Assembly (NCBI RefSeq): GCF_031583595.1 | Contig: NZ_CP134145.1 | Span: 496,001 to 560,000 of the forward strand | Origin: Thalassotalea psychrophila | Lineage (GTDB): Bacteria; Pseudomonadota; Gammaproteobacteria; Enterobacterales; Alteromonadaceae | DNA: 64,000 nt | Reading direction: 5' to 3' | Shown: piece by piece, positions 43,047 through 52,186 of the stretch | Position numbering within the stretch: position 1 is the stretch's first letter | Layout of the letters: each line of letters starts with the position of its first letter | Position numbers and translations under genes: made by a program | The notes under the pieces: generated by a model | Told to the model about the DNA's origin: nothing | Seen by the model: the letters and a program-made list of their open reading frames with translations, nothing else | Database searches by the model: none

Positions 43047-45272
43047 ATGTTGTTTGGGCGTAAAAACAGAAAGCCTATTTCTATTCCTAGTAAAAAGGTT
43101 GAACAATGGAAATACACCACGTGTAACTATTGCTCTACCGGCTGTTCTATTGAGATTGGTTTAGACACCAATAAAAAAGTTGTTACGACTCGCGGCCACG
43201 CCGGCGCGGATGTAAATCGCGGTAAATTATGCATAAAGGGCATTTTAGAACATGAGCTTTTTGACAGCCCAGGTCGAGGCAGTGAACCACTTATTCGTGA
43301 CAAACATTATGAAGCCTTTGAAAAAACTTCATGGGATAACGCGTTAGACGTTACCAGCGACAAAATAAAATCTATTCAAGCGCAATACGGTAAAGATTCT
43401 TTCGCCATTGTTTCAAGTGGCCAGCTTATGACTGAAGAATTCTACACCCTTGGAAAATTAGCCCGAGGTTGTATTGGCACTAATAACTATGATGGTAATA
43501 CCACGCTTTGTATGGCGTCTGCGGTTAGTGGTTATAAGCGCTCATTTGGCTCTGATGGCCCACCAGGTTGTTATGATGATTTTGAGCACACTCATTGCTT
43601 TATGGCGTTTGGTTCAAACTTACCAGAGCAACATCCAATAATTTACTGGCGCTTAAAAGAGGCACTGGAAAAACGAAAGTTCCCACTCATAGTGGTTGAC
43701 CCACGAGTCACTATGTTGGCGCAATTTGCTGATATTCATTTACCCATTACACCTGGTACTGACTGTGTGTTAATTAATGCCATGATGTTTGTCATTATCA
43801 ATGAAGGCTTACAAGATCAAGCCTACATTGATGCTCATACCCAAGGCTTTGATGAAGTAAAAGCCTTAGTACAAGATTATGATCCTAAATCAGCTCAGCA
43901 CATTTGTGGAATTGATGAAGATACCATTCGTAATGTGGCGCGTATTTATGCCAAAGCACCTGCGGCAATGAGCATTTGGACGATGGGCATTAACCAGTCT
44001 ACACATGGCTCAGATGGTGTAGCGAACATCAATAATTTAAACCTGATCACTGGCAATATTGGTAAGCCGGGTGGTACAAGTTTATCGATCACTGGTCAGT
44101 GTAATGCCATGGGCACCCGTGAGTGGTCATCGTGCTCTGGTTTGCCGGGGTATCGCTACTTAGAAAATGCTGATGATAGACAAGAGATAGCAGATTTTTG
44201 GGGTATCGACCCAGAGTTCTTTCCAAAAAAGAGAGGTTTGGCAGAAACTGATATTTTCCCAGCCATTGAAACCGGCGAAATTAAAGGAATGTGGATAGTA
44301 GCAACGAATCCTATGACGTCAATGCCAAATACAGCTCGTATTCGTAAGGCACTGGAAAAGCTAGATTTTTTAGTTATTCAAGATGTTTATGAAGACGTAG
44401 AAACCAATCAGTATTCACATGTGTATTTTCCAGCGTCGGTGTGGGCTGAAAAAGAAGGCTGTCATACCAATACTGAGCGTCGGGTAAATCTAATTAGTAA
44501 TGTGTTACCTCCTTATGCAAATTCAAAACCTGACTTTTGGATCTTTAACGAAATGGCAAAGCGTTTTGATAACGGCAAGGTTATCAATTTTCCAGAAACA
44601 CCAGAAGGTGCGTTCAATGAAATGAAGCAATTGTCGAAAGGTAAGGGGAGAACGCTGGATATTTCTGGCATGACCTATGAAAAACTGGTTAAAGCTAAAG
44701 GGATCCAATGGCCCTACCGTGAAAGGAAGCGTGAAGAGAACTGTGAACAAGACAATGAAGCCCCGGAAAGCCTAAAAGGCGATCCGCGGTTATATACCGA
44801 TGGTAAATTTCAAACCAAGTCGGGTAAAGCGAACTTATTGCCTATTAAATTCTTTAATAACAACGAACAGCCGTGCCAAGACTTTCCATTTTGGTTAAAC
44901 AGTGGCCGTGTAGTTGAGCATTTTCATACCCGAACTCGTACAGGAAAAATAGGCAACTGTAATAAATTTAGCCCAACAGCCTATATGGAAATGAACCCGG
45001 ATGCGGCCAATGAACTTGGCATTACTCATCAAAGTTATGTACGCCTTACCAGTCGTCGCGGTGATGCGGTAGTTATGGTGCAGCTAACTCAGCGAGTACC
45101 GCGCAATATGGTATTTATTCCGTTCCACTTTTTTGATTGTGTAAATCGCTTAACGTTAGGTTTATTAGACCCGCATTCTCGCCAGCCTGCGTTTAAGCAG
45201 TGTGCTGTGCAAATTGAAACTGTCGATCAAGTAGAAGCCGCCCGTTTAAATGTTGAACGTCGTGCATTTTAA
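43047..45272 (+). CDS. nasA: NasA/NapA-type molybdopterin nitrate reductase, catalytic subunit
   Basis: A 741-residue molybdopterin oxidoreductase of the NasA/NapA clade. An N-terminal [4Fe-4S] site uses Cys26, Cys29, Cys33 and Cys62 (CNYCSTGC ... LCIKG). LCMASAVSGYKRSFGSD supplies the Mo-ligand Cys155, matching the CMASAV pattern of periplasmic and assimilatory nitrate reductases. HFHTRTRTGKI and the C-terminal dinucleotide-binding region complete it. No Tat signal is present, so it works in the cytoplasm. The DmsB-DmsC fusion gene starts 23 bases after its stop and probably delivers electrons from quinol. NirB, NirD and CobA 11-14 kb downstream would carry the nitrite product to ammonium. 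Nitrate specificity is a strong inference from motif and context. Confidence 0.85.
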   Translation: MLFGRKNRKPISIPSKKVEQWKYTTCNYCSTGCSIEIGLDTNKKVVTTRGHAGADVNRGKLCIKGILEHELFDSPGRGSEPLIRDKHYEAFEKTSWDNALDVTSDKIKSIQAQYGKDSFAIVSSGQLMTEEFYTLGKLARGCIGTNNYDGNTTLCMASAVSGYKRSFGSDGPPGCYDDFEHTHCFMAFGSNLPEQHPIIYWRLKEALEKRKFPLIVVDPRVTMLAQFADIHLPITPGTDCVLINAMMFVIINEGLQDQAYIDAHTQGFDEVKALVQDYDPKSAQHICGIDEDTIRNVARIYAKAPAAMSIWTMGINQSTHGSDGVANINNLNLITGNIGKPGGTSLSITGQCNAMGTREWSSCSGLPGYRYLENADDRQEIADFWGIDPEFFPKKRGLAETDIFPAIETGEIKGMWIVATNPMTSMPNTARIRKALEKLDFLVIQDVYEDVETNQYSHVYFPASVWAEKEGCHTNTERRVNLISNVLPPYANSKPDFWIFNEMAKRFDNGKVINFPETPEGAFNEMKQLSKGKGRTLDISGMTYEKLVKAKGIQWPYRERKREENCEQDNEAPESLKGDPRLYTDGKFQTKSGKANLLPIKFFNNNEQPCQDFPFWLNSGRVVEHFHTRTRTGKIGNCNKFSPTAYMEMNPDAANELGITHQSYVRLTSRRGDAVVMVQLTQRVPRNMVFIPFHFFDCVNRLTLGLLDPHSRQPAFKQCAVQIETVDQVEAARLNVERRAF

Positions 45273-45295
45273 TTATTGTAGAAAGGTAAAAGACT

Positions 45296-47350
45296 ATGAA
45301 TCAATCACTTAAAAACAGTCCTGAACTGCAATCAATAGAGCCTGAACTACAAGAAACAGTACAAAGCTTTGACCCGAAAACCATGAGTGTCGAAATTAAG
45401 ATCGCAGCTAGGGCAAAACCTGAAGCAGGAAAAGAGCAAGAAGGTCGTTCAAATCATTGGGAAGTTCGCACCGAAGAGCAAGACTATGCGTATTTGCCCG
45501 AGCAACCAATTAAAGATAAAAATCGCTACGGGCAATTAATTGATTGTGTCGATATTTCTGGTTTACCGAAAGATAGATCAATGTTTATCAACGAGAATCC
45601 AGAAGTTGGCAGCAACCCTAATCGTAATAAACAGCACGGTTTCTTCTTTACTGCCGACAACTGTATTGGTTGCCATGCATGTGAATCTGCGTGTTCTGAA
45701 AAAAATGATAACCCGGCGCATTTATCGTTTCGTTCGGTGGGTTATGTAGAAGGGGGTTCATACCCAGATTACAAGCGAATGAATATTTCAATGGCATGTA
45801 ACCATTGTGATGATCCGGTATGTTTAAAAGGCTGTCCAACTAAGGCATACACTAAACATGCTGAATACGGCGCAGTTCTTCAAGATCCTGAAACCTGTTT
45901 TGGTTGTGGTTACTGTACTTGGGTTTGCCCATACAATGCTCCGCAACTTGACCCAGTTAAAGGTCGAGTATCAAAATGTAATATGTGTGTTGATCGTTTA
46001 GAGGTTGGCTTAAAACCTGCGTGTGTTTCTGCCTGTGTCGGTAATGCACTAGATTTTGGTGTGATAGAAAATACCCCTGAAAATCGTGAGCAATGTAAAA
46101 CCAGTATTCCGGGTTTCCCTGACCCTGAGATAACTCATCCAAACATCCGTTTTCAACAAACTAAATCGATGCCGGATGAAATGAGTCGTACCGATTCAAT
46201 GCCAGTAAAATACCATAAAGACAAAAATGGTGACTACAAGCCAGTGGTCGATCAAAAACATGGCAAGGCAAAACATTGGAATTTTTCTCGTTTAAACAGT
46301 AGAGAAAATCCATTGGTATTATTTACCTTATTCGCACAAGCGGCATTCGGTACATTTGTTATTCCATTTTTAGCGGCATTGTTCGGTGTTGAAGCATTCA
46401 AAGGCTTTTTAAGCTCAGATATGTTTGTGCCACTTACCCTATTAGCATTGGCTTTTACCAGCTTCGGTTTGTTTATGAGTGTGACCCATTTAGGTAAACC
46501 TATGCGCTTTTATCGTGGTTTTAACAACTTACGTTATTCACCAATGAGTCGAGAAGGGCTAGGCTTGGCATTATTCAGTGCCGGTTGTGGTTTAACTGTG
46601 CTGTTTTCTATACCAAACAATGACTGGATAACGCAGCTAGTTAATACACTTTTAGGTGTAAACTTAGTTACCTTAACTGAACAATTACCGCTTGCCTCAT
46701 TACAAACCGGAGCAGGAATATTTGCTTTGTTAGCTGGCTTTACTGGCATTTATTACATGAATAAATGTTATCAAATTAAGGCGCGCCCATTTTGGAATCA
46801 CTGGCAAACAGTGACTTCGTTTAGTGGTAACAGCTTATCTTTGGGCGCTTTTGTTAGTGGTGTCGTGGTGATTTCTACCATGTTGGTACAATCGGTAGAC
46901 ACTACACTAGTTAAGCAAGCAATAGCGGTAATTGGCGGCGTATTTTTATTAGGTATGGTTATTGAAGCTCTCGGGTTAATTCGTCATAACTATGATTTAA
47001 ACCGTAATGAGAATGAAGGCGGCGCAGCGCACTATGTACAATGTACTACCTTTGGTAAAACCTACTTATTGCGCAATTATTTGCTAGGTATCAACATTGT
47101 GCTAACTAGTGCCTTATTGGCCTATTCATTATTTGCAGGCGTAACTACGCTGGTATTAGTTTTGTGGTCACTATTGGCCTTATTAAACTGTTTCACTGCG
47201 ATGGTTGGTCGGGCATTATTTTATATATTAGTGATCCCTACGACTATGCCTGGAGCGTTTTTCTGGAAAAACAAAGGCTTTGAAGAACATGCTCGTGAGA
47301 TAGGTTTAGCAGATAACCCAACTACTGGTGTAGCACCTTTGGCGCATTAA
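45296..47350 (+). CDS. DmsB-DmsC fusion, ferredoxin-like plus membrane anchor subunit
   Basis: A 684-residue fusion protein. The first ~90 residues are a polar extension. Residues about 115-260 contain four ferredoxin-type Cys clusters (CIGCHACESACSEKND, CNHCDDPVCLKGC, CFGCGYCTWVCPYNAP, CNMCVDR then ACVSACVGNALDFG), as in DmsB. From about residue 335 to the end are eight or nine hydrophobic segments of the DmsC-type quinol-oxidising anchor (starting ENPLVLFTLFAQAAFGTFVIP, and HLGKPMRFYRGFNNLRYSP). In most DMSO reductases these are separate proteins. It directly follows the nitrate reductase gene and should pass electrons from menaquinol or ubiquinol to it. Fusion and pairing are observed; the electron route is inferred. 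Confidence 0.88.
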   Translation: MNQSLKNSPELQSIEPELQETVQSFDPKTMSVEIKIAARAKPEAGKEQEGRSNHWEVRTEEQDYAYLPEQPIKDKNRYGQLIDCVDISGLPKDRSMFINENPEVGSNPNRNKQHGFFFTADNCIGCHACESACSEKNDNPAHLSFRSVGYVEGGSYPDYKRMNISMACNHCDDPVCLKGCPTKAYTKHAEYGAVLQDPETCFGCGYCTWVCPYNAPQLDPVKGRVSKCNMCVDRLEVGLKPACVSACVGNALDFGVIENTPENREQCKTSIPGFPDPEITHPNIRFQQTKSMPDEMSRTDSMPVKYHKDKNGDYKPVVDQKHGKAKHWNFSRLNSRENPLVLFTLFAQAAFGTFVIPFLAALFGVEAFKGFLSSDMFVPLTLLALAFTSFGLFMSVTHLGKPMRFYRGFNNLRYSPMSREGLGLALFSAGCGLTVLFSIPNNDWITQLVNTLLGVNLVTLTEQLPLASLQTGAGIFALLAGFTGIYYMNKCYQIKARPFWNHWQTVTSFSGNSLSLGAFVSGVVVISTMLVQSVDTTLVKQAIAVIGGVFLLGMVIEALGLIRHNYDLNRNENEGGAAHYVQCTTFGKTYLLRNYLLGINIVLTSALLAYSLFAGVTTLVLVLWSLLALLNCFTAMVGRALFYILVIPTTMPGAFFWKNKGFEEHAREIGLADNPTTGVAPLAH

Positions 47351-47352
47351 CT

Positions 47353-47775
47353 ATGAAAAAGATGGAATTAACTCTAGAACAAACGATAAACAAAACTTGC
47401 TTAATTGGCCTAAGCTATTTTGATGCTGCGCATAATTTACTTAAACAAAGTATGCTCGCCGGGACAGTTACTGCGATAGATAAAGAAATGGGTATTACCG
47501 TTTCTTTATTATCCACAGCTGATACTAAAGACACGCAAAAAGCAGCAAATTTTATCTTGCCGGTGAATTTAGCTTGTTGGTTTATAGCCCCTAAAGGTGA
47601 TTTTCATACTAGCCAGTCTGGCGTAAAAATTACTAACCCAGATTACTTGGTTACTTGGGATATTTATCAAACTAAAGCGCAAAAGCCAGAACAAGTAAAT
47701 GATGGTAAACCGGTTGATGGTGAGCAGCAATGGTGGAAATGGCTACCCAGAACAGAGCCGCCACAAATAGGTTGA
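47353..47775 (+). CDS. uncharacterised 140-residue protein of the nitrate reductase locus
   Basis: A 140-residue soluble protein starting two bases after the DmsBC stop. It has no signal peptide and no motif I recognise. It contains SYFDAAHNLLKQSMLAGTVT near the N terminus and a Trp-rich end (QQWWKWLPRTEPPQ). Tight spacing implies co-translation with the reductase. It may be an assembly chaperone or regulatory subunit, but no TorD-like pattern is visible. The function is unknown. Confidence 0.7.
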   Translation: MKKMELTLEQTINKTCLIGLSYFDAAHNLLKQSMLAGTVTAIDKEMGITVSLLSTADTKDTQKAANFILPVNLACWFIAPKGDFHTSQSGVKITNPDYLVTWDIYQTKAQKPEQVNDGKPVDGEQQWWKWLPRTEPPQIG

Positions 47776-47830
47776 TAAAGACTCATTAATGTATCCATAA
47801 TGAAGCTATTAGTGAACACATGGAACATAT

Positions 47831-48658
47831 ATGAAGAGTAAATCAATACTGATCACCGGCTGCTCGTCTGGTATTGGCCTAGATTCGGCAAAAACATTAT
47901 TAGCAAGAGGCTATCAAGTGTTTGCCACAGCCAGAAAGCAAGCCGATGTCGACAAATTAACTGCCCAAGGTTTGCAAGCAATACGCTTAGACCTTGGTGA
48001 GCTAAGTTCTATTGAACAAGCGCTGGCGCAGGTACTTGAAGTAACCGGTGGTACCCTTGATTATTTATTTAATAATGGCGCTTATGGGCAGCCGGGTGCT
48101 GTTGAAGATCTTACCACTGATGTATTACGCCAACAATTTGAAGCTAACGTGTTTGGTTGGCATGAATTAACCATCCAAGTGCTCAAAATTATGCGCGCCC
48201 AAGGGCATGGCCGTATAGTGCAAAATAGTTCAGTATTAGGTTTTGTTTGTATGCCATATAGAGGCGCCTATAACGCTTCAAAATTTGCTATCGAAGGCTT
48301 AACCGATACGCTCAGGTTAGAATTAAAAAATACTAATATTCAAATTAGCATTTTACAACCGGGTCCTATCGACACGCACTTTAGACAAAATGCACTGCAA
48401 GCGTTTAAGCAAAATATTGATTGGCAACATAGTATTCACAGCAATAATTATCAAAAACAGATTGATCGCTTAGCAAGTACAGAACCAGCCAGCGGCTTTA
48501 CTTTACAAGCAAGTGCGGTAACTCGTTGTTTAATTCATGCTTTGGAAAGTAAACGCCCAAAAATTCGATACCGCATAACGTTTCCAACTAAATTGTTCGC
48601 CATTCTCAAACGCCTATTACCCAATCGTTGGTTAGATGTATTGTTAAATAAAGGTTGA
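47831..48658 (+). CDS. short-chain dehydrogenase/reductase
   Basis: A 275-residue classical SDR. The nucleotide-binding ILITGCSSGIGLDSA is at about 6-20, the NNG stretch is near residue 78, and the catalytic YNASK is at about 146-150 with an upstream NSSVLG Ser. The C-terminal part has LQPGPIDTHF. A GGAAC site lies six bases ahead of the ATG. The substrate cannot be inferred. It lies between the nitrate reductase operon and small hypothetical genes. Confidence 0.92.
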   Translation: MKSKSILITGCSSGIGLDSAKTLLARGYQVFATARKQADVDKLTAQGLQAIRLDLGELSSIEQALAQVLEVTGGTLDYLFNNGAYGQPGAVEDLTTDVLRQQFEANVFGWHELTIQVLKIMRAQGHGRIVQNSSVLGFVCMPYRGAYNASKFAIEGLTDTLRLELKNTNIQISILQPGPIDTHFRQNALQAFKQNIDWQHSIHSNNYQKQIDRLASTEPASGFTLQASAVTRCLIHALESKRPKIRYRITFPTKLFAILKRLLPNRWLDVLLNKG

Positions 48659-48773
48659 GAGGTAGAAGGTCAAGGATTAAAGGATTAAAGGAGTCAAGGA
48701 GTCAAGGGGGGCAGGAAAAATTGACCGACCTAAACTATGCTTATTATAAGCCCAATTGCCTATGGTAAGCATT

Positions 48774-48992
48774 ATGAAAATGTCACATATACATACGGAA
48801 ATTCAAGCAGGTATTCTCAACTATTTATCAATTCATCCAAATGCCTCGGCACCTGCCGAAGATATTTGTTCAAACTGGTTAGCCAATGAAAATTTCGCCC
48901 ATAATATTGAGCAAGTTCAAACCGCTCTTGATAGATTGGTTGATCATGGTGAAATGCATAAAATGTCTGACAGCAATTTGTATTCATTATGA
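48774..48992 (+). CDS. small hypothetical protein (helical, wHTH-like)
   Basis: About 72 residues from the ATG at 48774; the same frame extends to a TTG at 48756, so the start is uncertain. HTEIQAGILNYLSIHPNASA followed by a helical pattern (QVQTALDRLVDHGEMHKM then LYSL) resembles a small winged-helix unit, but I do not recognise the family. A terminator lies downstream. The upstream region 48661-48712 has short degenerate repeats (AAGGATT, AAGGAGTC). Confidence 0.55.
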   Translation: MKMSHIHTEIQAGILNYLSIHPNASAPAEDICSNWLANENFAHNIEQVQTALDRLVDHGEMHKMSDSNLYSL

Positions 48993-49083
48993 GTATGCCA
49001 AGCCATATTTACGCGTAGTCAAAAAAATCAGTATTTGGTAAATATCACTAGTTTTAGTTTTATTGCTTTTTTACCTTCGCTAC

Positions 49084-49113
49084 AGCCCTTTGTTTATAAA
49101 GGGCTTTATTGTT
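49084..49113 (+). terminator. rho-independent terminator
   Basis: The 8-bp stem AGCCCTTT/AAAGGGCT with loop GTTTAT is followed by TTATTGTT. It lies 91 bases after the small hypothetical gene. Confidence 0.8.
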
Positions 49114-49169
49114 GGTATATATGTTGCTTTAAGTGAATGGAATTTACAATATATACACAAGGCATTTAC

Positions 49170-49727
49170 ATGAACGAGCAACAACTCAAACAATTTCGCT
49201 TATACTTTACTGGCGCTGTAACGATAATAATTTCGGCGTTATTAGTTTGGCAGTATTTTAATGGTGGCGTGCCAATCCATCACCCTTTACATCGTGCTGA
49301 TATGCCAGGAATCTCAAATTGGTGGGGCGCAGTGTTATTACCAGCTCTATCTTGGTTTCTTCTCGGGCGAATTCATCAACGTATTATTGACTCTCCTAAT
49401 AATAACAACGAACAAAAGTATCCAAGAGCAGTTATTATTGGATTTACTGCTGCGTTAATTTACGGTGCCGTATTTTCAACAAGTTATGCCTACGGCTTTT
49501 CAAGTGTAACTTCAATACTGTTTCCTTGGGTTTTGGTTTTATCGTTATTTTTTAAACTTTATAAAGAAGAGTGTGTACTAGCCGTTATTCTTAGTATGTC
49601 ATTTGTATTTGGCGCTGTGCTGCCTACAGTATTCGCCCTAGTTGTTGGCCTTGTATCTGCTTTGATATATCACCTTGTGAATTTTATTTACTCGCGTACT
49701 TCTATCTTAATTATGAAGACAAGATAA
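49170..49727 (+). CDS. hypothetical multi-pass membrane protein
   Basis: A 185-residue protein with about five hydrophobic segments. The frame opens upstream at 49137, but the ATG at 49170 has AAGG eight bases upstream and gives a sensible N terminus. The short soluble piece between segments one and two has HHPLHRADMPGISNWWGA. No catalytic motif or known family is visible. It stands alone on the plus strand. Confidence 0.65.
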   Translation: MNEQQLKQFRLYFTGAVTIIISALLVWQYFNGGVPIHHPLHRADMPGISNWWGAVLLPALSWFLLGRIHQRIIDSPNNNNEQKYPRAVIIGFTAALIYGAVFSTSYAYGFSSVTSILFPWVLVLSLFFKLYKEECVLAVILSMSFVFGAVLPTVFALVVGLVSALIYHLVNFIYSRTSILIMKTR

Positions 49728-49903
49728 TCATTTTATTTAAGTCTTTATTTTAACAAGCAACGGGAGTTCATAGAGAAATTAAAAAAGTTTAGTGTTTAAC
49801 CTTTACACTTTGAAATATAAGCTATTCTTTAAGGTTAGATACTAATACTTTGTAATTTATTTAGGTTACTTTTTAAGTATTAACGTTAAAGGCCTAATTA
49901 AGC

Positions 49904-50986
49904 ATGACATCTGAAGCTGTAAACCAACAAGATAAACCTGCGAAAAAGAAATTCCTCAATAGCATCAATCACTTTCGAGGTGTTGCCATTATTTTTATTG
50001 TAATGGCGCATTGTTATCGCCCGGCTGGTTGGCAAATAGAGACGCTTGCTGATAAGTTTTGGTTTAACCTGATGATGAATGGCACCGTTTTCTTCGTCTT
50101 TATTTCTGGTTTTTTATTTCATCATGTTTTTTATAATCGCTGGGATTATGAAAAATATATGAAGAGTAAAACCAAGTATGTATTTGTTCCTTATTTCTTA
50201 TTATCTTTGCCTTGGATTATTTGGCATTTACTTGCTGGGCCAGAGCCATCTTTGCATGTTCTACATGCCAATATTAGTGATACCTCTACCGCAGCAACCT
50301 GGTATGTATTAACCGGTAGGGCTTTGACCGCATATTGGTATATACCAATGGGGATGATGTTGTTTGCCCTATCCCCTTGGGTGATGGGCTTAATTCAACG
50401 CAAGTCGTTGCTACAGTTTGCTATTCCTTTGGCGATACTTGCCATGTTGATGCACCGACCAATTTCTAATTTAAATGCAATTCAATCTCTGATCTACTTT
50501 CTACCGGTATATTTAATTGGTGTTTGGACCTCAGTGGCTAGAGATAAAATATTTCCTGTTATCGATAAATACTGGTTGTTAATGTTGGTCGCCGCGGTTG
50601 GTTTAGCGATTGGACAAGCATTTTTTTATGGTGCAGGGGTGTTAAATAAACATGCCTTTGAGTTTACGGTTTTAGATCTGATGTTGCCGCAAAAACTACT
50701 TCTCACTTTTGTATTACTGGCTGTTCTGAATAAGTTTGAACATATTAGTATTACCTTTTTACAAAAATTAGCTGAAGTCAGTTTTGCTATTTATTTTATC
50801 CATCCATGGATAACAACACCTTGGTGGATGATTTATAACAGCCCAGATGTCTTTAATATGAAAGGGCAAGGGAATATCTTAACCACACTATTAGTGACTA
50901 TGGGGGTCATTGCCATTTCTTACGTTATTGCTAAAATTTTTAAGAAAGTTTTAAAGCAACGCAGTCGTTACATTATTGGTTGGTAA
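49904..50986 (+). CDS. acyltransferase-3 family membrane protein (OafA-like)
   Basis: A 360-residue inner-membrane protein with about ten transmembrane segments. The N-terminal FLNSINHFRGVAIIFIVMAHC motif contains the conserved Arg and the catalytic-type His36 of the acyltransferase-3 family. These enzymes transfer acetyl or other acyl groups to sugars or lipids. The BshA-like gene starts 31 bases after the stop and the symporter follows, forming a probable three-gene operon. The acceptor is unknown; a glycoconjugate made by the following glycosyltransferase is possible. Confidence 0.88.
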   Translation: MTSEAVNQQDKPAKKKFLNSINHFRGVAIIFIVMAHCYRPAGWQIETLADKFWFNLMMNGTVFFVFISGFLFHHVFYNRWDYEKYMKSKTKYVFVPYFLLSLPWIIWHLLAGPEPSLHVLHANISDTSTAATWYVLTGRALTAYWYIPMGMMLFALSPWVMGLIQRKSLLQFAIPLAILAMLMHRPISNLNAIQSLIYFLPVYLIGVWTSVARDKIFPVIDKYWLLMLVAAVGLAIGQAFFYGAGVLNKHAFEFTVLDLMLPQKLLLTFVLLAVLNKFEHISITFLQKLAEVSFAIYFIHPWITTPWWMIYNSPDVFNMKGQGNILTTLLVTMGVIAISYVIAKIFKKVLKQRSRYIIGW

Positions 50987-51017
50987 GTATGAATATTTTT
51001 AACGGAGGTTATCTGAT

Positions 51018-52178
51018 TTGCGTATAGGTATAGTTTGCCATCCAACTATTGGAGGCTCAGGTTTAATTGCTACTCAACTTGGTATTGGATTAGCGCGTAT
51101 AGGTTATGAAGTGCACTTTATATCTCATGCTCGACCTTTTAAATTAGTCGATGAAAAAGGCATTTTTTTCCATTGTGTCGAGGGCATAGATTACCCCTTA
51201 TTTGATGATCCACTTTATACGTTTGCCTTAACGGCAAAAATAGTTGAAATAGCGAATACTTACGATTTAGATTTAGTGCATGCGCATTATTCTATTCCAC
51301 ATTCGTTATGTGCATATCTCGCTTCAGAAATTACCCATAAGAAATTTCCAACTGTAACTACAATTCATGGCACAGATGTTACCGTTGTTGGGCAAGATAA
51401 ACCGCTCTATCCACTAAATAGATTCAGTATTAACAAAAGTACAGTGGTTACTACCGTTTCTAATTTCCAACGACGATATACAAAAGAGCAATTCGATATT
51501 AGAAAGTCAATTGAGGTGATTTATAACTTTATTGATCTTGATGTTTTTTCACCAAAACATGCGAGCTTAGAGCGCAGGCGTATGTTAGCCAGTGACGATG
51601 AAAAAATATTAATGCATATCTCAAACTTTCGGCCGGTAAAAAATACCGAAGCGGTAATTGAGACCTTTCATATGGTGCAAGCTAAGGTAAATGCACGTTT
51701 AGTGTTACTTGGTAATGGCCCTGATTTAAATAAAATTAAATTGCTGTGCCAGCAGCTAGGCATAGCTGAAAAGGTCACTTTTTTAGGCGATGTTATGCAT
51801 GTTGAAAACATTATTCCTAATGCTGACTGTGTCTTTCAACCTAGCTATCACGAATCATTTAGTATGGTGGCTTTAGAGGCCATGGCATGTGGAGTGCCTA
51901 CCGTTACCAGTAATGCGGATGGTATCCCGGAAGTAGTAGAGCAAGGCAAGAGTGGTTTTATGTCAGAGCCAAACGACATTCTTGCCATGGCTAAGGATAT
52001 TATCGATGTGCTAAGCGATACCCAATTACAACAGCGAATGGGCGCTTATGGCCGTAAACGAGCTGAGCAAAATTTTTGTTGGTCAGACAAAATTGCCGAA
52101 TATGTAAAGTGTTATGAAAATGCGATTTTAAAATATCAACCGAAATTAATTGAATTTCCTAAAACAAAACAACAATAG
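51018..52178 (+). CDS. bshA: BshA-like GT4 glycosyltransferase (N-acetylglucosaminyl-L-malate synthase family)
   Basis: A 386-residue GT4 glycosyltransferase whose sequence tracks bacillithiol enzyme BshA over its length. Matching segments are CHPTIGGSGLIATQLG, LVHAHYSIPHSLCAYLA, TTIHGTDVTVVGQD, VIYNFIDLDVF, MHISNFRPVKN and the E-x7-E motif in ESFSMVALEAMACGVP. BshA joins GlcNAc from UDP-GlcNAc to L-malate. The start is TTG, with a strong GGAGGT about eight bases upstream. BshB and BshC are not in the window, and bacillithiol is not expected in most gammaproteobacteria, so the product may be a different malyl or related glycoside. The next gene encodes a dicarboxylate-type symporter nine bases on. 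Confidence 0.8.
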   Translation: MRIGIVCHPTIGGSGLIATQLGIGLARIGYEVHFISHARPFKLVDEKGIFFHCVEGIDYPLFDDPLYTFALTAKIVEIANTYDLDLVHAHYSIPHSLCAYLASEITHKKFPTVTTIHGTDVTVVGQDKPLYPLNRFSINKSTVVTTVSNFQRRYTKEQFDIRKSIEVIYNFIDLDVFSPKHASLERRRMLASDDEKILMHISNFRPVKNTEAVIETFHMVQAKVNARLVLLGNGPDLNKIKLLCQQLGIAEKVTFLGDVMHVENIIPNADCVFQPSYHESFSMVALEAMACGVPTVTSNADGIPEVVEQGKSGFMSEPNDILAMAKDIIDVLSDTQLQQRMGAYGRKRAEQNFCWSDKIAEYVKCYENAILKYQPKLIEFPKTKQQ

Positions 52179-52186
52179 GAAAAAAT

